Assembly: GCF_021249345.1 (NCBI RefSeq)
Contig: NZ_CP089588.1
Coordinates: forward strand, 868,001-932,000
Origin: Halobacterium wangiae
GTDB lineage: Archaea; Halobacteriota; Halobacteria; Halobacteriales; Halobacteriaceae
DNA length: 64,000 nucleotides
Reading direction: 5' to 3'
Made by a program: the position numbers and the translations under genes. How positions within the stretch are numbered: position 1 is the first letter of the stretch; each line of letters starts with the position of its first letter. The notes beneath the pieces are model-generated. The model searched no databases, was not told the origin of the DNA, and saw only the letters and a list, made by a program, of their open reading frames with translations. Below, in pieces: positions 49,667 to 57,258 of the stretch.

Positions 49667-51199
49667 TTACCGGTTGTCCGTCAGCAGGCGACGCAGGATG
49701 TCGCCGTACGCCGGGCGCGTGATGATGACGCCGATGAGCACGCCGAGGATGGTGACGATGGCGAACCCGCGGAGGTCACCGAGCGAGAGCACGGCGAGCG
49801 GCGACATCGCGATGATAGTCGTCACCGCGGCGGCGCCGATGATCCACAGCGCCTTCCGGAAGCGACTCTGGAAGACGCGACTGGAGGACACCTCCTCGGT
49901 CATCACCTCGTCGGCGATGATGACGAGGTCGTCCACCCCCGTCCCGATGACGGCGATGAGCCCGGCGATGTGCGAGAGGTCGAGTGCGAGCCCCGACACC
50001 GCCGCGAACCCGAGCAGGATGACCACCTCGGAGAGCGCGGTGAACACCATCGGGATTGCGACCTTCGCCTCGCCGTACCGGAGGAAGACGGTGACCATGA
50101 CCGCGATGGCGGCCGCGATCCCCGTCACGAGCGAGAGCGGCTTGTACCGCTCGGCGAAGCTCGGTGCGACGTAGTAGGAGTCCTCGAAGTCGAGTTCGGC
50201 GGGGAGCGCGCCGGCCCGGAGGTTCACCTGCAGTTCGCGCGCCTCGTCCATCGAGTTCGCCGTGACGACGAACGTCGGGTTGTTCTCGAAGTCGCCGGTC
50301 TCGATGAGGTTCGCGAGTCCGGGCCCCATGTTCGCGGAGTAGACGACCTCACCGTCGAGCACCGTCAGCAGGCAGTGGCTGGCACTGCCCTCGGCGGGGA
50401 ACTGGCAGTTACGGATGCCCTGGTTCGTCGTGAAGCCGTACTGCTGCATGTCGCTGGCGAAGCGCTCTGCGGCCGTCGGGGTGAGTTCGACCGGGACGAC
50501 CGGCTGGCCGGTCTGGGAGTCCGTCGTCGGCGGGTCGACCTGCGCGAGGTCCTCGCTGCCGAGCAGCGTGGCGTTCGTCTGGTTGCCGTTCTCCGGGTAG
50601 TACGCCCACATCTCGACCTCGCCGCGGCCCTCGATGAGGCGCTGGACCTGCGAGGCGTTCTGTCCGGGCACCTCGACTACGACGTACTGCTGGCCGCTCC
50701 CCCGCGGGTCGACGTCGTACACGGACGCGCCGGAGAAACCGGTCTGGTCGACCTTGGACGAGATGGTGCTGACGATGGTGTCCCGCGTCATCTGGGTCAC
50801 GCCCTCGCGGACGTTGCGGGGCTCGTAGCCGAGGTCGGTGAGTGTGGTGCGGACCTCGCTCGTGGAGTTGCTGGAGTACACCTCGACGACGTCCTGGACG
50901 GGACGGGCACGGACGCTACGGTCCTCGAGGTTGAGCGCGGCCGCGACGTCCTGCTCGATGGTCCGCTCGTTGTCCTCGGTGACCGAGACGTTCTCGGCGG
51001 TGACGCCGACGACCGAGGCGCGGAGGCGGACGCCGCCGGAGAGTTCGAGCCCGTAGTTGAGGTTCGTGGGCCGCTCGACGCTCTCGCCGTTCGCGTTCGT
51101 CCCGCTGGCGCCGATTCCGGGGGCGAACAGCGCGACCGAGCTCGCGACGAGCAGGACGACGAGGAAGGCGACGCGCCAGTTCTCGCGGAACCAGCTCAT
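49667..51199 (-). CDS. secD: Protein-export membrane protein SecD
   Basis: 510 aa from the ATG at 51199 (MSWFRENWRVAFLV). One N-terminal helix; a large extracellular P1 domain (about 40-350) with NLNYGLELSGGVRLRA; then five helices with the RND motif GIAAAIAVMVTVFLRYGEAK and GVDDLVIIADEVM (D-D pair for proton flow). With SecF it uses the ion gradient to help complete protein translocation through SecYE. It is shorter than bacterial SecD, as usual for archaea. Overlaps secF by four bases. Confidence 0.95.
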   Translation of the reverse strand: MSWFRENWRVAFLVVLLVASSVALFAPGIGASGTNANGESVERPTNLNYGLELSGGVRLRASVVGVTAENVSVTEDNERTIEQDVAAALNLEDRSVRARPVQDVVEVYSSNSTSEVRTTLTDLGYEPRNVREGVTQMTRDTIVSTISSKVDQTGFSGASVYDVDPRGSGQQYVVVEVPGQNASQVQRLIEGRGEVEMWAYYPENGNQTNATLLGSEDLAQVDPPTTDSQTGQPVVPVELTPTAAERFASDMQQYGFTTNQGIRNCQFPAEGSASHCLLTVLDGEVVYSANMGPGLANLIETGDFENNPTFVVTANSMDEARELQVNLRAGALPAELDFEDSYYVAPSFAERYKPLSLVTGIAAAIAVMVTVFLRYGEAKVAIPMVFTALSEVVILLGFAAVSGLALDLSHIAGLIAVIGTGVDDLVIIADEVMTEEVSSSRVFQSRFRKALWIIGAAAVTTIIAMSPLAVLSLGDLRGFAIVTILGVLIGVIITRPAYGDILRRLLTDNR

Positions 51200-52074
51200 C
51201 GTGCCACCCCCTCGAACTTGTACCACCGGAGCAGCGTGACGTTCATCATGTAGGTGTTCATGAGGTCAGCGGTCAGGCCAAACACGAGCACGATGCCGAT
51301 GTCCGTGAGCAACTGGATGCCGAAGATGTAGGAGACGATGGTCATCACGGTCATCGCGACGATGGAGGTGACCGTCATCGTGACACCGGTCCGCATCGCG
51401 CGTTCGACGCTCTCCCAGAAGCTGCCCGAGCGGCGCAACACCTGGTTGTTCAGTAGGATGTCGGAGTCGACGCTGTAACCGATGAGCATCAGGAGTGCGG
51501 CGACGGTCCCCAGGGAGAGTTCGATGCCGAAGACGTTCATCAGCGCGAGCGGGATGACGATGTCGCTGAACGCCGAGAGCACGACGGCGATGCTCGGCAC
51601 GAACGTCCGGAACAGGACGAAGACGACGACGCTCATCCCGACGAACGCGCCCGCGACGCCGAGCAGCGCGAGTTCCTGGGTGGACTTGCCGAACGTGGCG
51701 GAGCTACTCTGTGACTGGACCACGTCGAAGCCCGCGTCGTTGGCGGCGTCGTTGATGTCGTTCTGGGCGCCCTCGGTGGTAGCCTGGAACTCGAGGAGGT
51801 AGCTGTTGCCGTCAGTACCGATGGGGCGGATAGAGGAGACGTCTTGGCCGCGTTCGTCGAAGGCCGCGACGACCTCGGACTGCGACGCGTCGGTCTCGAC
51901 GACGATCTCCGTCCCACCCGTGAACTCGATACCGAGGGCGACCGGTGACCCCGTGAGGGCGAACGTCGCGCCGAGGACGGCGAGCGCGACGACCAGTACG
52001 GCCAGCGGGGGAGCGACGAGCTCCCGCATGGAGTACTGACTGAGGTCGACCTCCGGGACCTCGAAACTGGGCAT
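51196..52074 (-). CDS. secF: Protein-export membrane protein SecF
   Basis: 292 aa from the ATG at 52074 (MPSFEVPEVDLSQYSMRE). Six helices, an extracellular domain (about 50-130) with GIEFTGGTEIVVET, and the conserved LMLIGYSVDSDILLNNQVLRR motif containing the proton-path Asp and Arg. Gene order is secF then secD with an ATGA overlap, so both are one message. The 48 basic residues upstream in the frame are not part of the protein. Confidence 0.95.
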   Translation of the reverse strand: MPSFEVPEVDLSQYSMRELVAPPLAVLVVALAVLGATFALTGSPVALGIEFTGGTEIVVETDASQSEVVAAFDERGQDVSSIRPIGTDGNSYLLEFQATTEGAQNDINDAANDAGFDVVQSQSSSATFGKSTQELALLGVAGAFVGMSVVVFVLFRTFVPSIAVVLSAFSDIVIPLALMNVFGIELSLGTVAALLMLIGYSVDSDILLNNQVLRRSGSFWESVERAMRTGVTMTVTSIVAMTVMTIVSYIFGIQLLTDIGIVLVFGLTADLMNTYMMNVTLLRWYKFEGVAR

Positions 52075-52193
52075 GGCTTCCGGTCGGGAGCGACGCAGGA
52101 TAAGACTTCTTATAGCCGGTGGGCGGAGCGGCCCGCCGGGGGACCGAACCACTCGGCAGCAGGCGTAAGAACGTGGCACCCCTACCCGCGAAC

Positions 52194-52511
52194 ATGGCCA
52201 CGAAACACGTGACACTCGCCTACCCGTCCGACGTGAGCAACTGGGGACGCGACCAGTTGACGACCGGCCACATGCGGGCGTACCTCAAGCGCACGCAGGG
52301 GCCAGCCCGCGAGGGAGACGTCTGGGACGTGTTCCTCGACGTCGGCTGCTGTGGGGACAGTCCGGACGTCCCCCTCCGCGTCGTGGCGGTGGACGGCGAC
52401 GGCGAGCTGAACGAGGAGACGGAGATCGAGTTCGTCGAGGGGGAGGCCTGTGGCGTCCAGTCCGGCTGGGAAGTGCAGAGCCAGGCCGGGCCGTCCCCGG
52501 ACGAGGCGTAG
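52194..52511 (+). CDS. Small conserved haloarchaeal protein with CC pair
   Basis: 105 aa from the ATG at 52194 (MATKHVTLAYPSDVSNWGRD). Contains HMRAYLKRTQGPAREGDVWD and FLDVGCCGDSPDVPLRVV with adjacent cysteines, then a third Cys in EGEACGVQSGWEV. Acidic, soluble, no signal. The three Cys could hold a metal, but this is unproven. Family not named with confidence. It is divergent from secF. Confidence 0.7.
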   Translation: MATKHVTLAYPSDVSNWGRDQLTTGHMRAYLKRTQGPAREGDVWDVFLDVGCCGDSPDVPLRVVAVDGDGELNEETEIEFVEGEACGVQSGWEVQSQAGPSPDEA

Positions 52512-52532
52512 TGAGAGAAGCGCGACTCTGTC

Positions 52533-53000
52533 CTACGGCAGGTAGCGCACGCTGAGGAAGTCCTCGCCGGAGCGGACCTCGACGCGTTCGACGCCGATCC
52601 TGGCCGCCCGGGCGACCGTCTGGTCGTCCTCGAGGACGTCCTCGACGGCCGCCTCGACGGAGTCCGCGGGCACGGAGAGGACGTGGACTTCGCCGACGCC
52701 GGCGCGCTCGGCGGTCGCGAGTTCGCCCGCGTCGAGGTCCGCGGCCATCGACTCGGCCTGCCGCGTCGGCGCCTCCTCGCTCACCTCGACGGGGATCCGC
52801 TTCCGTTCTTCGACGTCGACGACGCTGTACGTGACGCCCATCGGCGGGTCCGGCGCGACGGTCGCTGCCAGCACGTCGCCGGCCTCGACGCCGGGGTTCT
52901 CCGAGAGCGTGTGCACCTGCGCGTCCGACACGTCCGAGAGAATCGCGGAGTCGTCGTCGGCTTCCGCGACGAGGAACGTCGCTGTCTTCTCGTCGGTCAT
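52533..53000 (-). CDS. Conserved haloarchaeal protein (DUF5812-like)
   Basis: 155 aa from the ATG at 53000 (MTDEKTATFLVAEADDDSAIL). A short TRAM/OB-like beta region (VEAGDVLAATVAPDPPMGVTYSVVDVEERKRIPVEV) is followed by a helical part with repeated ADLDAGELATAERAGVGEVHVLSV and ends GEDFLSVRYLP. Resembles, from memory, haloarchaeal DUF5812; function unknown. It is 8 bp downstream of a membrane-protein gene on the same strand. Confidence 0.75.
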   Translation of the reverse strand: MTDEKTATFLVAEADDDSAILSDVSDAQVHTLSENPGVEAGDVLAATVAPDPPMGVTYSVVDVEERKRIPVEVSEEAPTRQAESMAADLDAGELATAERAGVGEVHVLSVPADSVEAAVEDVLEDDQTVARAARIGVERVEVRSGEDFLSVRYLP

Positions 53001-53008
53001 CGGCGGCA

Positions 53009-53575
53009 CTACGCTCGCTCGCCGTTTCCGCGTTTCGACCTGTACCAGCGGTGGACGGCGTAGACGACGAGCGCACCGACGAGCGGGACCACCGGGGAGG
53101 CCACCCCCGGAATCGCGTACAGCAGTTCGACGACCGGCGCGAACAGCCCCGAGGGCTCCGGTCGCGCCACGAGTTCGCCGTTGGTCCGGAACTCCGCGGG
53201 CATCGACGCGACGACGCCCAGGTACACCGAGATGACGAATGCGTAGCCGGCGGCCCCGAGCGCGGCGTCGTAGCGCGGTGCGACCGGTGTCTCGCGGCGG
53301 TGGCGGCGCGCGACGAGGAGGACGGGCCCGACCAGCGGCGCGAACACGAAGAGGCCGACGACGACGTAGAACGTCCGTGAGAGCGTCAGCGATCCGCCGC
53401 GTGCGCCCGCCGTGTTGCCGACGAGCACGACCAGCGCGCCGGCCATCAGGAACGCGAAGAGGGCGCCCAGCAGCGCGCTCACGACGACGTAGCTCCGGAA
53501 CAGCCGGGAGTCGGAGTGGCGGAACGCGTACGGGTAGGCCGTGAGCAGGCCGGAGTAGCTGTCGAAACGCCCCAT
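53009..53575 (-). CDS. Membrane protein (Yip1-like arrangement), unknown function
   Basis: 188 aa from the ATG at 53575 (MGRFDSYSGLLTAYPYAFRH). Four to five hydrophobic segments (VVVSALLGALFAFLMAGALVVLV, YVVVGLFVFAPLVGPVLLVA, AAGYAFVISVYLGVVAS, ASPVVPLVGALVVYAVHRWY) and a basic tail. Family uncertain. It is divergent from pgi and probably co-transcribed with the DUF5812-like gene. Confidence 0.65.
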   Translation of the reverse strand: MGRFDSYSGLLTAYPYAFRHSDSRLFRSYVVVSALLGALFAFLMAGALVVLVGNTAGARGGSLTLSRTFYVVVGLFVFAPLVGPVLLVARRHRRETPVAPRYDAALGAAGYAFVISVYLGVVASMPAEFRTNGELVARPEPSGLFAPVVELLYAIPGVASPVVPLVGALVVYAVHRWYRSKRGNGERA

Positions 53576-53644
53576 CGTCCGTGGGTCGGCACCGACGGAG
53601 CAAAAGCACGGCGACTTAAGCCAACGGCACCCCGCATACGGAGT

Positions 53645-54922
53645 ATGCACGTAGACGTGGGGAACGCGCTCGCCGAGACGGCGACGCCGGGGGTCCCCGA
53701 GGACGCGCTCGCCCGCCTCGACGACCGCGTCGCCGACGCGCACGACCGCATCGCCGCCGGGATGGCCGACGACGAGTTCGGCTACGCCGCACTGAACCTC
53801 CCGGAGACCGCTGACGCCGACGCGATCCGCGAGGCCGTCGAACCGTTCGCGGACTGCGAGACGCTGCTGACCGTCGGCATCGGCGGTAGCGCGCTCGGCG
53901 CAGCGACCCTCGTCGACGCACTCGACTCGGAGCTGGACACCTACTTCCTCGACAACGTCGACCCGGAACACGTCACCGGCCTGCTCGACGACCTGGACCT
54001 CTCGCAGACGGCCGTGAACGTCGTCTCGCGCTCGGGCACGACGGTGGAGACGCTCGCGAACTTCCTCGTGGTCCGCGAGGCGATGGCCGACGCGGACGTC
54101 GACTGGACCGAGCGCACGTTCGTCACCACCGGCCCGGACGGCAACCTCCGGAACCTCGCGGAGGAACACGATCTCCCGGCGCTCGACGTGCCCGACGGCG
54201 TCCCGGGCCGGTTCTCGGCGCTCTCGACGGTCGGCCTCCCCGCGGCGGCGCTCGCCGGCCACGACGTCGACGCGATTCTCGCGGGCGGACGCGACGGGAT
54301 GGCCGCGCTCGGCGACTCGCTGTTCGACTGTCCCGCGTACGCCTACGGCGCACTCGCGTACGCCCTCGACGAACGTGGCGCCGGCACCAACGTGATGATG
54401 CCGTACGCGGAGGGCCTGGAGACGTTCGCGGAGTGGTTCGCACAGCTCTGGGCCGAGAGCCTCGGGAAGGACGGCCTGGGCCAGACGCCCGCGCGAGCGC
54501 TCGGCGCGACCGACCAGCACAGCCAGCTCCAGCTCTACCGCGCGGGGCCCCGGGACAAACTCGTCACGCTCCTGCGGCCCACCGAACGGACGGACCGCGA
54601 CATCCCCGACACCGAACTCGAGGACCTCGACTACCTCGCGGGCGGCAGCCTCGGCACCCTGCTCGACGCGGAGTTCGAGGCCACCGAGGCGAGTCTCGCG
54701 GAGTCGGGCGTGCCGAACGTCCGCGTCGAGATCGACGGCGTCGACGAGCGGTCGCTCGGTCGCCTGCTGTACGACTTCGAGGCCGCCTGCGTGCTCGCCG
54801 GCGAACTGTACGGCGTCGAGACGTTCACCCAGCCGGCCGTCGAGTGGGGGAAAGAGGCCGCTCGCGGCCTGCTGCGCGGCGAGGAGTGGCTGCCCGACAA
54901 GCGCCGGTTCGTCGTCGAGTAG
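53645..54922 (+). CDS. pgi: Glucose-6-phosphate isomerase
   Basis: 425 aa. SIS-fold PGI: LLTVGIGGSALGAATLVDAL and NVVSRSGTTVETLANFLVV bind the phosphate; DQHSQLQLYRAGPRDK carries the catalytic His region; QPAVEWGKEAARGLL is the C-terminal Lys-containing PGI signature. It interconverts glucose-6-P and fructose-6-P, which in haloarchaea mainly serves gluconeogenesis. A GACTTAAG box lies about 35 bp before the ATG. Confidence 0.96.
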   Translation: MHVDVGNALAETATPGVPEDALARLDDRVADAHDRIAAGMADDEFGYAALNLPETADADAIREAVEPFADCETLLTVGIGGSALGAATLVDALDSELDTYFLDNVDPEHVTGLLDDLDLSQTAVNVVSRSGTTVETLANFLVVREAMADADVDWTERTFVTTGPDGNLRNLAEEHDLPALDVPDGVPGRFSALSTVGLPAAALAGHDVDAILAGGRDGMAALGDSLFDCPAYAYGALAYALDERGAGTNVMMPYAEGLETFAEWFAQLWAESLGKDGLGQTPARALGATDQHSQLQLYRAGPRDKLVTLLRPTERTDRDIPDTELEDLDYLAGGSLGTLLDAEFEATEASLAESGVPNVRVEIDGVDERSLGRLLYDFEAACVLAGELYGVETFTQPAVEWGKEAARGLLRGEEWLPDKRRFVVE

Positions 54923-54970
54923 CGCGCCGCGAGCGGCACGCCTAAGCCCGCGCGGCCCGCACCGCCGGAC

Positions 54971-56005
54971 GTGAACGACCGGTACGCGCAGACCGTCGGG
55001 TTCGTCGTCGCGGGCGTCGGGCTCGCCGCCACGTTCCTCGACTGGGCGCCCGTCACAGACGTCTTGACGACGACCGCCGCCGGGTTCGCGGGCGCCGCGG
55101 CGCTCGCGTTCGCGCTCCGCCGCCACGGCTCCGGGCCCGACTGGCTCGACGCCGTCGCCGCCGTCGCCGCCACCGGCCTCCTGCTCGCGTCGGCGTACGC
55201 CATTCTCGGCATCACGGGGACCCTCCCGCGGGGCCCGCTGCTCGCGTTGCTCGCCGGCGTCGCCGCGGTGGCCGCGGGCGCCGCTGCGGTCGCGGGCCTC
55301 GAGAAGGCCGCCGTCCGCGAGCGCGAGCGCCGGACGTTCGTCGCGGTCGTCGTCTCCATCGCGGCGCTCGTGTTCGGCAGCCTCGTCGCTGCTGTCGTCG
55401 TGTCGTTCCTCCCCGAGGGACCGCTCGTGCAGGTGCCGGCGAACACCGCCTTCGCGAGCGTCGGGTACGGAATCGCGGGGCTCGTGTTCGTGCGCTCGTT
55501 CGGCGGCAGCCTCGACGTGAGCCGTCCGGGACGCCGGGATCTGCTGATCGCCGGCGGCGGCGTCGTCGCCATCTTCGCGGTCCACCTGCTGTTGAACGTG
55601 GTCGTCGCGGCGTTCTCGCTCCCGCAGAGCACCCACAGCCTCGTCGAGACGGCGAAGGCCCACCCCGAGATTCTGCCGCCGCTCGTGGTCGTCTCGCTGG
55701 TCTTCATCGGTCCCGGCGAGGAACTGCTCGCCCGCAACGGCGTCCAGCAGTTCCTCGGCGGCGCGTACTCCAAGCACGCGGCCATCGTCGCGGCGTCACT
55801 CGTGTTCACGGGGAGTCACCTGCTCGCGTACGCCGGCGCCGGCGCGCCACCGGGCGCGGTGCTGGTGACACTCTCCCGGCTCTTCCTCGTCTCGCTCGTG
55901 CTCGGCGTGGCCTACGCGCGGACCGACGACCTGTTCGCGCCGATCGTCGTCCACGGCGTCTACGACGCCGTCCAGTTCGCGCTCGCCTACGCCCTGTTCA
56001 CGTAG
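54971..56005 (+). CDS. CPBP-family intramembrane protease
   Basis: 344 aa from a GTG at 54971, 48 bp after pgi. About nine hydrophobic helices. Protease motifs are FIGPGEELLARNGVQQFLGG (E-E-x3-R), LVFTGSHLLAYAG (F-x3-H) and APIVVHGVYDAVQFALAY (H-x3-D/N). These match the Abi/CPBP (Rce1-like) family, which cleaves within or at membranes, often after prenylated or signal-type sequences. Substrate unknown. Confidence 0.9.
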   Translation: MNDRYAQTVGFVVAGVGLAATFLDWAPVTDVLTTTAAGFAGAAALAFALRRHGSGPDWLDAVAAVAATGLLLASAYAILGITGTLPRGPLLALLAGVAAVAAGAAAVAGLEKAAVRERERRTFVAVVVSIAALVFGSLVAAVVVSFLPEGPLVQVPANTAFASVGYGIAGLVFVRSFGGSLDVSRPGRRDLLIAGGGVVAIFAVHLLLNVVVAAFSLPQSTHSLVETAKAHPEILPPLVVVSLVFIGPGEELLARNGVQQFLGGAYSKHAAIVAASLVFTGSHLLAYAGAGAPPGAVLVTLSRLFLVSLVLGVAYARTDDLFAPIVVHGVYDAVQFALAYALFT

Positions 56006-56060
56006 CGTCTGACGCGGGGCTGACTAAGTATTACGTAGTAGCACCGTGAATGGAAGGAGC

Positions 56061-56195
56061 GTGCCCAGAAAGTACTCCGTCGTCTGTGACGATTCGCTCT
56101 CGGCGGACATCGAGGAGCTGGCCCGGGAGTACGACCTCTCCGAGCAGGAGGTCCTCCGCCAGCTAATCGAGAACGGGCTCGAGGAACTGAACTAG
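56061..56195 (+). CDS. 44-aa ribbon-helix-helix (CopG-like) protein
   Basis: Too short for routine ORF finding. From a GTG at 56061 it reads VPRKYSVVCDDSLSADIEEL, then AREYDLSEQEVLRQLIENGL and EELN. This is a strand (RKYSVVCD) plus two helices split by a turn at YDLSEQE, the ribbon-helix-helix DNA-binding fold. A GTATTAC box about 35 bp upstream suits the start; an in-frame GTG at 56046 is the alternative. The stop TAG shares CTAG with the stop of convergent nob1. It may bind DNA as a dimer; targets unknown. Confidence 0.72.
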   Translation: MPRKYSVVCDDSLSADIEELAREYDLSEQEVLRQLIENGLEELN

Positions 56196-56650
56196 CGGGG
56201 ACGTTTACGCGAGAGGTCGCTCCCACAGACCGGGCAGCGGTCTCTGGACTCGTCGAACTCGCGACCGCAGCCCGCACACTGGAAGTTCCAGTCGCGGCGC
56301 TCGTCGATACCGTCCTGGGCGATGGCGTCGACAGCGACGCCGAGTTCGTCGGCCACGTTCTGCATCGCGTAGTCGTCGGTGACCAGCGTCCCGTCGAGTT
56401 CGTGGGCCACCGCGAGCAGGCGGCGGTCCGTCTCGGAGAGTTCACGGTCGTCGCCCGTCGCCTTCGCGGCGGTCCGGACCGCACGACGCGCCGCTTCTCC
56501 CGGCACCTGTACCTGCATCCCGCTGCCCGACGCGGCGTCGAAGCGGAAACCCGCGGAGTCCGTCAACTCCTCGCGGACCTCCGGCACCGACGCCGTCGGT
56601 CCGTCCACGTCGTAGTCGTGGATGAACGCCGACGAGTCGAGGACGTGCAC
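56192..56650 (-). CDS. nob1: Nob1-like PIN-domain endonuclease with zinc ribbon
   Basis: 152 aa from a GTG at 56650. PIN domain (1-115): VHVLDSSAFIHDY (first Asp), VPEVREELTDS, LSETDRRLLAVAHELDGTLVTDDYAMQNVA (acidic residues). C-terminal zinc ribbon: FQCAGCGREF and DRCPVCGSDL. This is the archaeal Nob1 layout, the nuclease that matures the 3' end of 16S rRNA. The GTG overlaps the stop of the upstream PRC-barrel gene by one base, so they are one unit. Confidence 0.93.
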   Translation of the reverse strand: MHVLDSSAFIHDYDVDGPTASVPEVREELTDSAGFRFDAASGSGMQVQVPGEAARRAVRTAAKATGDDRELSETDRRLLAVAHELDGTLVTDDYAMQNVADELGVAVDAIAQDGIDERRDWNFQCAGCGREFDESRDRCPVCGSDLSRKRPR

Positions 56651-56892
56651 TATCGCTGGACGACGATGTAGTCCTTCACCGCCTGCACGCGCCCGACCGG
56701 TACCCGGTAGCGCCCCTGTTCGTCGGTCGGGAAGTCGACGTTCACCGTGGAGTCCTCGTGTTCCTCGACGAGGAGGTGTTCGAGTTTCCCGCTCTTCAGG
56801 TCCATCGTGATGTTGTACAGCATCCCGAGTTCCGTGCCGTCCGACCCCATCACGGCCTTCCCGGAGAGGTTCTCGGCGAGGATGTCGGCCAT
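56650..56892 (-). CDS. PRC-barrel domain protein
   Basis: 80 aa from the ATG at 56892 (MADILAENLSGKAVMGSDGTE). A single PRC barrel: GKAVMGSDGTELGMLYNITMD, LEHLLVEEHEDS and YRVPVGRVQAVKDYIVV. Stand-alone PRC barrels are common in archaea; the same fold is found in the ribosome maturation factor RimM, which is notable because the next co-translated gene is nob1 (rRNA maturation). More recently archaeal PRC-barrel proteins have been tied to cell division, so the role is open. Confidence 0.92.
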   Translation of the reverse strand: MADILAENLSGKAVMGSDGTELGMLYNITMDLKSGKLEHLLVEEHEDSTVNVDFPTDEQGRYRVPVGRVQAVKDYIVVQR

Positions 56893-56997
56893 ACCCGCTT
56901 CCACTGCCGGGATTCACATAAACCCCGCGGGGTCGTCGTACGCCCGTCCGACGACCAGGATAGTCTACTGACTAAACAGCCGGCAGCCTGGCGGATC

Positions 56998-57108
56998 GAA
57001 AGGGCGAGCGCGGCTCGCGGGCGAAGACCGTGTGCGCCTCAGCGACCACTATCGCGCACGCAGTGAGTGATATGTCGCTGAGCGTGCGCAAGCCGCGCGA
57101 GGGCTTTC
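56998..57108 (+). repeat. Dispersed stem-loop element, copy D
   Basis: GAAAG (56998-57002), GGCGA, arm GCGCGGCT (57008-57015), arm AGCCGCGC (57091-57098), GAGGG, CTTTC (57104-57108): the outer helix and the 8-bp second helix are both perfect. Within the loop, CTCAGCGAC (57038-57046) pairs with GTCGCTGAG (57074-57082), extended past a small bulge by TGCGC/GCGCA (57033-57037/57086-57090). The flank CCGGCAGCCTGGCGGATC precedes it. It lies about 90 bp upstream of the aIF-5B TATA box. Confidence 0.75.
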
Positions 57109-57199
57109 TTCCGTTCACCGCCTGGTGCTACGTCCCTCGCGAGCGGAGCGACACCCATCCAGTGGACGGAGCGACCCACACTCGCCTGCGTTACGATGG

Positions 57200-57250
57200 A
57201 ATTATACGATACCACGCGCTCTGTTCGGGTAACGACCGTTCTCTCGGAGG
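57200..57250 (+). promoter_or_regulatory. aIF-5B TATA box and Shine-Dalgarno sequence
   Basis: AATTATAC (57200-57207) predicts a start site near 57228, giving a leader of about 30 nt. GGAGG (57246-57250) lies 8 nt before the ATG at 57259, a good match to the 16S 3' end. Most genes in this window look leaderless, so this leadered start stands out. Confidence 0.6.
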
Positions 57251-57258
57251 ATTCTACT

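Larger units (their letters stand above)
56893..57258. other. Divergent PRC-barrel / aIF-5B upstream region
   Basis: 366 bp between divergent units. It holds stem-loop element D (56998-57108), the aIF-5B TATA box and its Shine-Dalgarno sequence. No open frame here has protein-like features. Confidence 0.7.
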
